From Chitinophagales bacterium (GTDB lineage Bacteria; Bacteroidota; Bacteroidia; Chitinophagales; Saprospiraceae): 47,343 nucleotides of DNA. The notes under the pieces were generated by a model. The model searched no databases, was not told the origin of the DNA, and saw nothing but the letters and a program-made list of their open reading frames with translations. The translations under genes were made by a program, and so were the position numbers. Numbering within the stretch: position 1 is the stretch's first letter; each line of letters starts with the position of its first letter. The DNA lies in the NCBI GenBank assembly GCA_026928325.1, contig JAIXKS010000065.1, positions 34,260 through 81,602 on the forward strand. The letters run 5' to 3'. Shown here in pieces: positions 23,998-32,079 of this stretch.

Positions 23998-24966
23998 TCA
24001 CATTTTTATGATTTGATCTTGAATACATTTTTCCATTAAGGCTTTGGTTAAAAGGATGCCTTTTTCTTCTGTAAAGCCATTGCCCTCATATTCGATGTTG
24101 ATAAAACCGGAATATCCTGCATTGAATATGATTTCTACCATTTTATTGTAGTCAATTGTGGTCTCAAAACCCATCTCACCAAAATCATAAGCTTTAGCGC
24201 TTACGCCACCTGCATAAGGCATCAAAAGTTGCATCCCGAGATATTTATCAAACGATTCTAGACAAGTTGTTCCCCACATGGCTCCACCTGCATACTTTAT
24301 GCAGAAATTATCAAAGTCAGCTAGTGTACCGACATCCGGCGAATTGACTTGTTCGATTACATGTGCTAGCCAAGTTGCATCAGATGAGTATCCTCCATGA
24401 TTTTCTACCAATATCCGAATTTCCTTATTTTGAGCATAATTAGAAAGTTGACGAAGTGCTTCCACACCAGCTTGTGCAACCTCGGCTTTATCACCATCGC
24501 CATATAAGTTGACTCGTATCGCTTGACAACCCAAATAGGCTGCGGCATCGATCCATTTAAAATGATTAATAATCGCATCTTGTCGTGAAGAACTATCTAT
24601 ATCCGCCAAATTTCCTTCTCCATCAACCATAATAAGCACTTGTTGGACTTTGAATTTTGAAGCTACTTCATTTAGACTGTCCAAAAACAAAGTATCTAAA
24701 ATGGGATTTTTTAAAAGGGTACTGACATATTCGACTGCAGAAAATCCGAGATTAGACGCCTTTTCTATAAACTGGATATTATTCATTTCGCCAGATTTTA
24801 AGGCTCTATGAAAAGACCATTGTGATAGAGATAATTCTATATGAGGTATCTTCTTTTCAGGAAGCGGTAAGGTATCCACAGAATTATTCTTACAACTGAA
24901 TAAGAGTGTTATAAGAAAAACGATACTATATATCCGAAATATTGACCAATCAAATTTATAAAACAT
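23998..24966 (-). CDS. Sugar phosphate isomerase/epimerase-like TIM-barrel lipoprotein
   Basis: 322-aa protein of the xylose-isomerase-like TIM-barrel family. It has a lipoprotein signal (lipobox LLFSC near residue 25) and so acts outside the cytoplasm. Barrel metal-ligand segments visible are LVENHGGYSSDATW, GTLADFDNFCIKY and GFINIEYEGNGF. It is the last gene of a four-gene operon and its start overlaps the stop of the GMC partner-subunit gene by 11 nt. Together with the oxidoreductase it likely processes an oxidised sugar; the real reaction is unknown. Confidence 0.82.
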   Translation of the reverse strand: MFYKFDWSIFRIYSIVFLITLLFSCKNNSVDTLPLPEKKIPHIELSLSQWSFHRALKSGEMNNIQFIEKASNLGFSAVEYVSTLLKNPILDTLFLDSLNEVASKFKVQQVLIMVDGEGNLADIDSSSRQDAIINHFKWIDAAAYLGCQAIRVNLYGDGDKAEVAQAGVEALRQLSNYAQNKEIRILVENHGGYSSDATWLAHVIEQVNSPDVGTLADFDNFCIKYAGGAMWGTTCLESFDKYLGMQLLMPYAGGVSAKAYDFGEMGFETTIDYNKMVEIIFNAGYSGFINIEYEGNGFTEEKGILLTKALMEKCIQDQIIKM

Positions 24967-25531
24967 AACCTTTTCCTACAGAGTTATAATTGATACATCC
25001 TTGATAAGGCCCAGGAATGGGAATAAATTCGCAAAGGCCGCCTTTAGCACCGACTTCACTCGTAAAATATCCTGAAATGGTTGCTTCTTTAATAGTTTTG
25101 AAGATGTGTGGCTTTTTGCCAGTTTCGTCAACGTAATCTTTCATCTGATTGCTCAAATGTTCGAGAATAACCTCTTTTTCTCCGGGTGTTAGGGCTATAA
25201 AAGCCTTGGAGAATTTCCTAGTTGATTCTTTGTTAAATTCTTTGAGCGTTTCTCGAAAGTGATTTTGGGCTTCCTTTTCATAAAAATTTGTAATCATCTC
25301 GTCGATATATCGGTGACATAAGGCATCTTTTGCCCCGGGCGTGTCTGTCTTAGGCAATATGGCTTCACATATTTCGGCAAGTAAATCGACTTCCTCATTT
25401 GAAAGCGTTTTTGGATTCCAATCTTTATCCGTATTAGCCGTGCATCCACCCAATAGTGCTGCTGTTGTACCCGCAGATAATGCATATCCCAATAATAAAC
25501 CGGATGTTTTCAATACCTCGCGTCTATCCAT
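24956..25531 (-). CDS. Gluconate 2-dehydrogenase subunit 3 family protein (small subunit of GMC dehydrogenase)
   Basis: 191 aa with a Tat-type lipoprotein signal (DRREVLKTSGLLLG followed by LLGGC). The body has the subunit-3 signature segments LLAEICEAILPKTDTPGAKDA and FIPIPGPYQGCINY. In glucoside 3-dehydrogenases and gluconate 2-dehydrogenases this small subunit is needed for export and activity of the flavoprotein. The gene lies 21 nt downstream of the GMC oxidoreductase gene and overlaps the next gene. Partnering with the neighbour is strongly implied by arrangement. Confidence 0.9.
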   Translation of the reverse strand: MDRREVLKTSGLLLGYALSAGTTAALLGGCTANTDKDWNPKTLSNEEVDLLAEICEAILPKTDTPGAKDALCHRYIDEMITNFYEKEAQNHFRETLKEFNKESTRKFSKAFIALTPGEKEVILEHLSNQMKDYVDETGKKPHIFKTIKEATISGYFTSEVGAKGGLCEFIPIPGPYQGCINYNSVGKGYVL

Positions 25532-25552
25532 GATGACTTAATTTTTTACTAT

Positions 25553-27259
25553 TTATAAATTTCCCTTTTTCAATTCTTCTACTGCATAATGTGCAGCCCG
25601 TGCCGTAAATGCCATGTAAGTAAGAGATGGATTCACACAGCTGGAAGAGGTCATAAACGAACCGTCCGTAACGAAAACATTCAATACACTATGAATTTGA
25701 TTCCATCGGTTGAGAACCGACGTTTGGGGATCATGTCCCATGCGTGCTGTACCCATTTCGTGGATGCCTAGACCCGGATTGCCGCCACCGTCGTAAGTTT
25801 TGACATCCTTTAATCCTCCTGCTTCACAAATTTCGGCGGCTGATATTTGCATGTCCTTTCTCATCTCGATTTCGTTGCTTTTCCATTCAACGTCCATGGT
25901 CAAAGTAGGCATCCCATGAATGTCTTTGACGTCGTGATTGAGTGAAATTTTATTTTCGTGATAAGGCAAACATTCGCCAAAGCCCATAATGCCGAAAGTC
26001 CAATCTCCCGTTTGACTTAAGGCCTCTTTTAGAGCTGTACCATATTGCGCTTCTGCTATATATCTTCCCCATCCTTGGCGGCCGCCACCACCTTGGTACC
26101 CGTATCCGCGTACAAAATTGGACATCTTGGATTTCGCGTCAATATTTCTAAATCTTGGTACATAAATACCTGTTGGCCTACGACCGTGATAGTATCTGTC
26201 TTTAAATTCATCGGACTTGCCGTGTGCGCCAATTTGGAAATGGTGATCCATGACGTTGTGGCCTAATTCTCCACTTTCATTGCCCATACCTTGCGGATGA
26301 ATATCGGAGACACTATTTAATAATATCTGCGTACTGCCGAAAGTAGATGCACATAAAAAAATGATTTTGGCGTAGTATTCGTGAATTTCCTTAGTTTCTG
26401 AATCCATGACTCTAACGCCTTTAGCTTTTTTACCTGTTTCGTCAAGGATAACCTCTGTCACAATAGAAAATGGACGAATCGTTAAATTGCCTGTGCCTTC
26501 CGCAACGGGTAGGGTAGCTGCATTGGAACTGAAATAAGCACCATAGGGACAACCTCGCATACAGCGATTTCGCGTCTGACAAGTTCCACGTCCATAATGT
26601 CCACCATCTTTTGTGATGTGGGCACATCTTCCCATGATGATATCTCGTCCGAGGATTTTTTTTACATTTTTTTTGACCGATTTTTCGATACAATTATATT
26701 CAAAAGGAGGCAAGAATTTACCATCTGGTAATTGAAATAATCCTTCATTTTGCCCGCTTATTCCTGCGAATTCTTCTACATAATCATACCAAGGTGCGAT
26801 GTCTTTATATCTGACGGGCCAATCTACGGCGATGCCTTCTTTGGCATTGGCTTCAAAGTCTAAATCTCCCATTCTGTAGGATTGTCTGCCCCATAAAAGT
26901 GACCGTCCGCCAACATGGTACGCCCTTATCCAGTCAAATGGTTTTTTTTCTGTATAAGGATAATCGGTATCTTTTGGCCACCAATGTTGATAAGCCGGAG
27001 CCATTGTATATCCAGTTCTCTCTTGAATTTTATAATCCTTCATTTGTTCGGGTGTCATCCGATTTCTATTGGGTAACTCCCACGCTTCTAGATGTGCTGT
27101 AGGATAGTCGCCATGCTTCACCATCCGACCTCTTTCTAAAACTAATGTTTTAAGACCTTTTTGGGTCAATTCCTTAGCTGCCCATCCGCCACTAATACCC
27201 GAACCTACTACGATGGCATCATAGGTTACTTCGTCATTGCCTTTTGAATTGAAATACAT
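25553..27259 (-). CDS. GMC family oxidoreductase (periplasmic sugar dehydrogenase large subunit)
   Basis: 568-aa FAD-dependent oxidoreductase. N-terminal dinucleotide-binding motif VVGSGISGGWAAKEL; FAD-contact segment HVGGRSLLWGRQSYRMG; a cysteine cluster CQTRNRCMRGCPYGAY; C-terminal catalytic region HEMGTARMG and SSCVNPSLTYMAFTARAA. It has no signal of its own; the Tat-bearing subunit 3 probably carries it across the membrane. Closest known function is glucoside 3-dehydrogenase, giving 3-ketoglycosides, but gluconate or another polyol is possible. It is the second gene of a four-gene operon, starting 33 nt after the upstream isomerase-like gene. Confidence 0.9.
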   Translation of the reverse strand: MYFNSKGNDEVTYDAIVVGSGISGGWAAKELTQKGLKTLVLERGRMVKHGDYPTAHLEAWELPNRNRMTPEQMKDYKIQERTGYTMAPAYQHWWPKDTDYPYTEKKPFDWIRAYHVGGRSLLWGRQSYRMGDLDFEANAKEGIAVDWPVRYKDIAPWYDYVEEFAGISGQNEGLFQLPDGKFLPPFEYNCIEKSVKKNVKKILGRDIIMGRCAHITKDGGHYGRGTCQTRNRCMRGCPYGAYFSSNAATLPVAEGTGNLTIRPFSIVTEVILDETGKKAKGVRVMDSETKEIHEYYAKIIFLCASTFGSTQILLNSVSDIHPQGMGNESGELGHNVMDHHFQIGAHGKSDEFKDRYYHGRRPTGIYVPRFRNIDAKSKMSNFVRGYGYQGGGGRQGWGRYIAEAQYGTALKEALSQTGDWTFGIMGFGECLPYHENKISLNHDVKDIHGMPTLTMDVEWKSNEIEMRKDMQISAAEICEAGGLKDVKTYDGGGNPGLGIHEMGTARMGHDPQTSVLNRWNQIHSVLNVFVTDGSFMTSSSCVNPSLTYMAFTARAAHYAVEELKKGNL

Positions 27260-27292
27260 GTAGATGATTTATTTTTGTTATAAAACTTGGTT

Positions 27293-28165
27293 CTATACAT
27301 CACAAAGGTAAATAGCATCTCTTAAAGATTGCTTCCGTGCTTCTATGTCTTTGAATTTTGGAATAAATTCTTGCGCAACATAGCCTGTAAACCCTGATTG
27401 AACAATGGTGTCCATAATCGCAGGATAGTATAGCTCCTGGTGCTTATCTAATTCATTCCTTCCTGGAACACCAGCAGTGTGGTAATGACCAAAGTACTGC
27501 GCATATTCCTTGATCTTCCGAATGATATCACCTTCCATGACTTGCACGTGATATATATCAAAGAGAAGTTTGAAGTTGTCACTGTTCAATCGCTTACAAA
27601 GCTCGACACCCCAAAGCACATGGTCACACATATAATCCTTGTGATCTACCTTACTGTTTAGGATCTCCATATGTAGCACTATGTTTAATTTTTTAGCTAA
27701 GGGAAGTATTTTACTTAATCCTTCTACGCAATTATTTAATCCCGTCTCGTCGGATATATTTCCACGATTTCCCGAGAAGCAAATTAGGTTTGTATATCCG
27801 GCTTCGGCCATTAAAGGCATATATTTTAAATAATTGTCGATGAGCGTAGCGTGATATTGCTTATCGTTCCAACCTTTGGTCAGCCCTATCTCTGCTCCTG
27901 AACACATGGATACATCAAGACCATGTTTTTGTACTGTCGGCCAATCTTCGGGCTTGACCAAATCAATGGCTTCTATCCCAATGTCCTTAGAAAATTCACA
28001 TAATTCATCGATACTCATAAAACTGTATGTCCATTGACAAACAGCGTGTCGAATCTTCTTCTTCAGTATGGGCTTTGTCCAAAATAGATGCGTATCTTTT
28101 ACATCCGAACCTATCCAAAGACCCGAAGCTAATAAACTGTTTTTGATAGCATCTCTTCTGTTCAT
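27293..28165 (-). CDS. Hydroxypyruvate-isomerase-like TIM-barrel protein, Tat-exported
   Basis: 290 aa. Twin-arginine-type signal (NRRDAIKNSLLASGLWIG) and a xylose-isomerase-like barrel related to hydroxypyruvate isomerase. Metal-ligand segments are HMEILNSKVDHKDY, LLFDIYHVQVMEGD, FGHYHTAGVPGRNELD and GYVAQEFIPKF. First gene of the operon, preceded by a -7 box. Homologues commonly stand beside GMC/subunit-3 pairs in Bacteroidota and may isomerise or cleave the ketosugar; the reaction is not established by sequence. Confidence 0.86.
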   Translation of the reverse strand: MNRRDAIKNSLLASGLWIGSDVKDTHLFWTKPILKKKIRHAVCQWTYSFMSIDELCEFSKDIGIEAIDLVKPEDWPTVQKHGLDVSMCSGAEIGLTKGWNDKQYHATLIDNYLKYMPLMAEAGYTNLICFSGNRGNISDETGLNNCVEGLSKILPLAKKLNIVLHMEILNSKVDHKDYMCDHVLWGVELCKRLNSDNFKLLFDIYHVQVMEGDIIRKIKEYAQYFGHYHTAGVPGRNELDKHQELYYPAIMDTIVQSGFTGYVAQEFIPKFKDIEARKQSLRDAIYLCDV

Positions 28166-28233
28166 AAAAAATAAATTATTGCGTTTCGTGAATTATCGTC
28201 TATGCTGTTTGAATGGTAATTCACAATTTGTTA

Positions 28234-28241
28234 CAAATATA
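28234..28241 (-). promoter_or_regulatory. TAnnTTTG -7 box for the sugar-oxidation operon
   Basis: The minus strand reads TATATTTG 68 nt before the ATG at 28165. The match is exact, but the DNA is AT-rich and no -33 TTG was seen. Confidence 0.4.
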
Positions 28242-28342
28242 ATAAAACCTAAATAGCGTAGGAACGAATTGCTAAAATATTTAAAAAAAAATAATTGATA
28301 AGGTCGTAAATAACAATAATTCGTTATCTTCATGGCTTCATC

Positions 28343-29452
28343 ATGGGAAATATGAAATCAAATCTAATTAAATTCAAAGATTGGCATTTTAGCGGATTAT
28401 TCATTGGTTTTGTTGTTTTCCTCCACCTTTTAGCGGTATTGGGCTGGGAAAATCTTGTTTTTACCTTTTACCAAAAATGGATTTTTGCACCTATTCGCAT
28501 AGTTTACGATTACACCTTGGGCTGGTCACCTATTCCATTGCTCTATGTATTGCTTGCTGCCATTGGATTGGAGATATATAAGAAATTTCAGAAAAAAAAG
28601 GTTGACAAAGAAATTAGAACATGGAGCCATAGGAGCCTCACAGTTGTAAAAAAGCTATTAATAGTGTTAAGCTTATTTTACATCCTATGGGGATTCAATT
28701 ATTACCGACCAGCTCTATTGGATAATGCGGAGGATGAATTTCCAGAATTGGATTCAACGACCTTGGTTCAAGAATTTATACAGGTTTCTGAGGAAATGAT
28801 GCAAATTCGTAAGCTTCTGAATACGAATAATGGCTATAATAGTTTATGCCCCGAGATCGTCGCTATGGAAGATTCTATACGAAAATCGCAAATGCGAGTT
28901 TTAGATATATTGAAGATAGATCATGCGGGACGTGTACGAGTGCGTTTACTCAAACCCAAGGGAGTATTATTGTTATTTTCTACTGCCGGTATATATATTC
29001 CTTATGCATTTGAAGGGCATATTGACGGCGGATTACATCCTTTGCAATGGCCCTTTACAATGGCACATGAAATGGCACATGGATATGGGATTACGAATGA
29101 AGGTGGATGCAATTTTATTGGGTTATTAACATGTTTAAAGTCTCAACAATCCTATATTAAATATTCCGGGCTCCTGAGTTATTGGAGATATCTATACGGG
29201 GAAGTATCTTATAAGTTTCCTAAAGTTGCAGCTACGGAATATGAAGCCCTAATATCTGAAGTGAAAAAAGATTTACTGCAAATCCAAGAGAATTCCGATC
29301 GTTATCCAAGGTATTTCGATTTTATTCAAGCCTATTTTTATGATTACTATCTAAAAGCCCATGGTATGGAAGAAGGCTTAGAAAGTTATAACTCGGTTAT
29401 CAACCTGATGATTCAATGGCGGAAGATGGAAGCTGAAAGAATCAAATATTAA
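28343..29452 (+). CDS. DUF3810 family membrane protein with HExxH motif
   Basis: 369-aa protein of the DUF3810 family. Three N-terminal hydrophobic segments (about 16-40, 55-78, 90-115) precede a soluble domain with the zinc-protease-like motif FTMAHEMAHGYGITNEGG, consistent with a membrane-anchored metallopeptidase, though activity is unproven. The start ATG at 28343 is followed by a second in-frame ATG three codons later. It stands alone between the divergent sugar-oxidation operon and a convergent lipoprotein gene. Confidence 0.85.
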   Translation: MGNMKSNLIKFKDWHFSGLFIGFVVFLHLLAVLGWENLVFTFYQKWIFAPIRIVYDYTLGWSPIPLLYVLLAAIGLEIYKKFQKKKVDKEIRTWSHRSLTVVKKLLIVLSLFYILWGFNYYRPALLDNAEDEFPELDSTTLVQEFIQVSEEMMQIRKLLNTNNGYNSLCPEIVAMEDSIRKSQMRVLDILKIDHAGRVRVRLLKPKGVLLLFSTAGIYIPYAFEGHIDGGLHPLQWPFTMAHEMAHGYGITNEGGCNFIGLLTCLKSQQSYIKYSGLLSYWRYLYGEVSYKFPKVAATEYEALISEVKKDLLQIQENSDRYPRYFDFIQAYFYDYYLKAHGMEEGLESYNSVINLMIQWRKMEAERIKY

Positions 29453-29554
29453 ATAAAATTTGTATATATCTCAAGTAAATACAAATTAATAATCTGATTA
29501 TCATTAATTAATATATTACATTTATAAATATGTTATTTTGAACTAAAATTGTTT

Positions 29555-29585
29555 TTTGTGGCTGTTGGTTTATGTCGCATCTTTG
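29555..29585 (+). promoter_or_regulatory. Bacteroidota-type promoter inside an intergenic region
   Basis: TTTG (29555-29558), then 19 nt, then CATCTTTG (29578-29585), seven of eight bases of the -7 box pattern with the consensus spacing. It points into DNA with no ORF and is 100 nt beyond the DUF3810 stop, so it should drive a non-coding transcript. Confidence 0.5.
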
Positions 29586-29589
29586 TATT

Positions 29590-29737
29590 GTCAAAAGGGA
29601 ATAATAATATAAAAACTCTTGTTGACAATTCCGGTTAAAGAATCGGTTTGAAATATCAGGAATGTTTATGGGATTAAAACAAAAAACGAGGATTGGGTTG
29701 TATTAGCTCAATAGTTAAAACAACGCAATCCTTTTTT
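29590..29737 (+). ncRNA. Candidate small RNA
   Basis: Bounded by the promoter at 29555-29585 and an intrinsic-terminator-like hairpin ending at 29737; expected length about 150 nt. The interior contains a small hairpin, ATTC...GAAT, around CGGTTAAA. No RNA family was recognised; the boundaries are predictions. Confidence 0.4.
29689..29737 (+). terminator. Hairpin with T-run ending the candidate small RNA
   Basis: AGGATTG (29689-29695) pairs with CAATCCT (29726-29732). After one mismatch a further 5 bp pair (GTTGT with ACAAC), leaving an 18-nt loop. TTTTTT follows directly (29732-29737). Confidence 0.55.
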
Positions 29738-29871
29738 AAATCTCGTTGACAACTATTAAGAAATTTTGAGTTTTAGGTGTTATATAAAAAAACAATAGTT
29801 TTAGCAATCGTAGAGAAAAAAATCTACACTTCATTTTAAGTTTTGGTAAATTTCATGGGAATCGAAAGATC

Positions 29872-29907
29872 AAAAAAAGGTCACTTTGGGGGAAGTGACC
29901 TTTTTTT
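29872..29907. terminator. Bidirectional intrinsic terminator
   Basis: GGTCACTT (29879-29886) pairs with AAGTGACC (29893-29900) around TGGGGG, flanked by an A-run on the left and TTTTTTT on the right. It can therefore terminate both the plus-strand DUF3810/small-RNA transcripts and the minus-strand lipoprotein transcript. Confidence 0.85.
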
Positions 29908-29935
29908 GTTTGTGTGGGTATTTTTATAAATTCTA

Positions 29936-30544
29936 TTAATATACCGCTTTCGCGAAATTGCTATTAACCTTACTTACGATTTTTTCAGCAGCTTTTATCA
30001 TACCTTTTTCGTCTAGTGTCGAAACATTAAAGTACAACGAGACTAAATAATTATTGTCCAAAGCCCAATAAAAACGACCTTGATCAAAGCTATAAGCTCC
30101 GGGTCTTCCTTTAGCATCAAATTTTTTGAATTTCATAGGCTGGGTATTACCCATAACCATCTCTCCATTTTCGATTTTATTTGCAATGTAATTGCCAATA
30201 TATTCCGGATAATCCTCATAAACAGAATTGGTTTGCAATTGAATCATGATACCTGCATTCGGTGTATCTGGATCATCCCAACGGAAAAAACACGCTCTTG
30301 AAAATTTATCTCTTGGATCTGTAGCATCTTTTAGCGTAACGTCCTCTTTTGCATTGAAGATAGATTTTACTTCTTCGGCACTGATTAAGCTACAAGAACT
30401 AGGTATCGTCAAAGTGGAAGGGTCAACAGGTGGCCCAATTTCAGTTGGTAAAGCAACCTCACCTTCGGAAGTAGAAACGCTGCTTTCGTTTTTACAGGAA
30501 AAAAACGTCATTCCCATTAAGCATATCAAGATTAATTGTCTCAT
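29936..30544 (-). CDS. Putative lipoprotein, unknown function
   Basis: 202 aa with a lipoprotein signal (MRQLILICLMGMTFFSC, lipid cysteine 17). A Ser/Thr/Pro-rich linker (VALPTEIGPPVDPSTL) is followed by a globular domain that begins CSLISAEEVKSIFNA and contains SRACFFRWDDPDTPNAGI. The CSLISAEEV opening recalls small periplasmic domains that start with a cysteine and an 'LLT/LIS xxEV' turn, but no function can be named. It has an exact -7 box 33 nt upstream and a shared terminator downstream. Confidence 0.75.
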   Translation of the reverse strand: MRQLILICLMGMTFFSCKNESSVSTSEGEVALPTEIGPPVDPSTLTIPSSCSLISAEEVKSIFNAKEDVTLKDATDPRDKFSRACFFRWDDPDTPNAGIMIQLQTNSVYEDYPEYIGNYIANKIENGEMVMGNTQPMKFKKFDAKGRPGAYSFDQGRFYWALDNNYLVSLYFNVSTLDEKGMIKAAEKIVSKVNSNFAKAVY

Positions 30545-30577
30545 TCTGAATTATTTTATGTTTAAAAATATTGGCCG

Positions 30578-30585
30578 CAAAGATA
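30578..30585 (-). promoter_or_regulatory. TAnnTTTG -7 box upstream of the lipoprotein at 29936-30544
   Basis: The minus strand reads TATCTTTGCGG, an exact consensus match followed by C, 33 nt before the ATG at 30544. Confidence 0.52.
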
Positions 30586-30727
30586 AAATAATAATTTAAA
30601 AAATTAAAAACATTTGTAATATGTTAACTACTTGCATGGATGAATTCAAAGAAAATTCATGATTCAAAACCTTGAAACAATAAAAACAAGGATTTACCTC
30701 CGATATTCGCTTCGGATTATCATAGAT

Positions 30728-32059
30728 TTAATATCCCGTATAGTTTTGTGGCGTTATGATAAGCAATTCATCTTTGATGTGATCATCAACGTCTAATTGT
30801 TGGATAAAATCATGAATATCTTGCTTGGTTATGCTAACTTTACCTCGGGTCAAGGCTTTAAGTGCTTCATAAGGTTGCGGGTAAAATTCACGACGTAGGA
30901 TATTTTGTATGGCTTCTGCAACCACCGCCCAGTTTTGTTCCAAATCATGGTTTAGTGCCGGCTCATTCAATACGATTTTGTCTAATCCTTTGATGATAGA
31001 TTTAAGTGCAATCATCGTATGACCAAAAGGAACGCCCAAATTTCGAAGAACAGTAGAGTCTGTTAAATCGCGTTGAAGCCTGGAAATGGGCAATTTTGAC
31101 GATAGAAATTCAAAAACAGCATTGGCCATACCAAGATTACCTTCTGCATTTTCAAAATCAATTGGGTTTACTTTATGAGGCATTGCCGAAGAACCAACTT
31201 CTCCTTCCTTTATCTTTTGTTTGAAATATTCCATCGATATGTATGTCCAAATATCTCTGCAAAAATCAATGAGGATATTATTGACCCTTACCCAACTATG
31301 GCTGATGGAAGCTATATCATCGTAATGCGCAATTTGCGTGGTAAACTTAGAGCGATACAATCCTAGTGATGTCGCAAAACGATCTCCAAATTCCGGCCAA
31401 TTGATAGCAGGGTAGGTCACTTTATGTGCATTGAAATTACCAGTAGCTCCACCAAATTTGCATTTAATTCGTAGCGATTGAAGGATTTGAAACTCATCTT
31501 TTAATCGTTCGACAAATACCATAAATTCTTTGCCTAATGTCGTAGGTGAAGCTGGTTGCCCGTGTGTATGTGCAAGCATGGGAATACCTTGGTAGCTCGT
31601 AGCTTTATTTTCTATCAAGGCGATGACCTCACTTAATAATGGAAACATGGCTTCATGTTGCGCTTCTTGAAGCATTAAGGGAAAAGCCGTGTTGTTGATA
31701 TCTTGAGAGGTAAGACCAAGGTGAACAAATTCGATATACTTCCCCCAATCATTTTGCGTAAGTGCATCCTTGATGAAATACTCTACAGCCTTAACATCAT
31801 GGTTTGTTGTTTTTTCAATATCTTTAATTTTTTGCGCTGCACTTTCATCAAACTCAGTTACGATGCGATTTAAAATATCTTTTATTCCTGTGGTTTGAAG
31901 ATTTTCTAAACTAGGTAGCGGAAGGTCAATCAATGCTTTGAAATACTCAATCTCGACATAAACCCGATAGCGAATCAGCGCATATTCCGAGAAATATTTT
32001 TTTAGTGGTTGTGTGGCTCCGTTATATCTTCCGTCAAGTGGTGAAATGGATGTTAGCAT
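30728..32059 (-). CDS. purB: Adenylosuccinate lyase
   Basis: Two steps of purine synthesis: SAICAR to AICAR, and adenylosuccinate to AMP, each releasing fumarate. 443 aa, of the E. coli-like longer type. Motifs: TSQDINNTAFPLML, AHTHGQPASPTTLGKE with the general-acid histidine, and the fumarase-superfamily signature GSSAMPHKVNPIDFEN containing the catalytic serine loop. It lies 20 nt downstream of the polyphosphate kinase gene on the same strand, so is probably co-transcribed with it. Confidence 0.96.
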   Translation of the reverse strand: MLTSISPLDGRYNGATQPLKKYFSEYALIRYRVYVEIEYFKALIDLPLPSLENLQTTGIKDILNRIVTEFDESAAQKIKDIEKTTNHDVKAVEYFIKDALTQNDWGKYIEFVHLGLTSQDINNTAFPLMLQEAQHEAMFPLLSEVIALIENKATSYQGIPMLAHTHGQPASPTTLGKEFMVFVERLKDEFQILQSLRIKCKFGGATGNFNAHKVTYPAINWPEFGDRFATSLGLYRSKFTTQIAHYDDIASISHSWVRVNNILIDFCRDIWTYISMEYFKQKIKEGEVGSSAMPHKVNPIDFENAEGNLGMANAVFEFLSSKLPISRLQRDLTDSTVLRNLGVPFGHTMIALKSIIKGLDKIVLNEPALNHDLEQNWAVVAEAIQNILRREFYPQPYEALKALTRGKVSITKQDIHDFIQQLDVDDHIKDELLIITPQNYTGY

Positions 32060-32079
32060 AGATATTTGTTTCTTGATAT

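Larger units (their letters stand above)
29453..29935. other. Intergenic region with promoter, hairpins and terminator but no gene
   Basis: 483 bp between convergent genes. It holds a Bacteroidota-type promoter on the plus strand (29555-29585), an inverted repeat followed by a T-run (29689-29737), two GTTGACAA direct repeats (29621-29628 and 29745-29752) and a strong bidirectional terminator (29879-29907). No protein ORF is credible. Confidence 0.6.
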
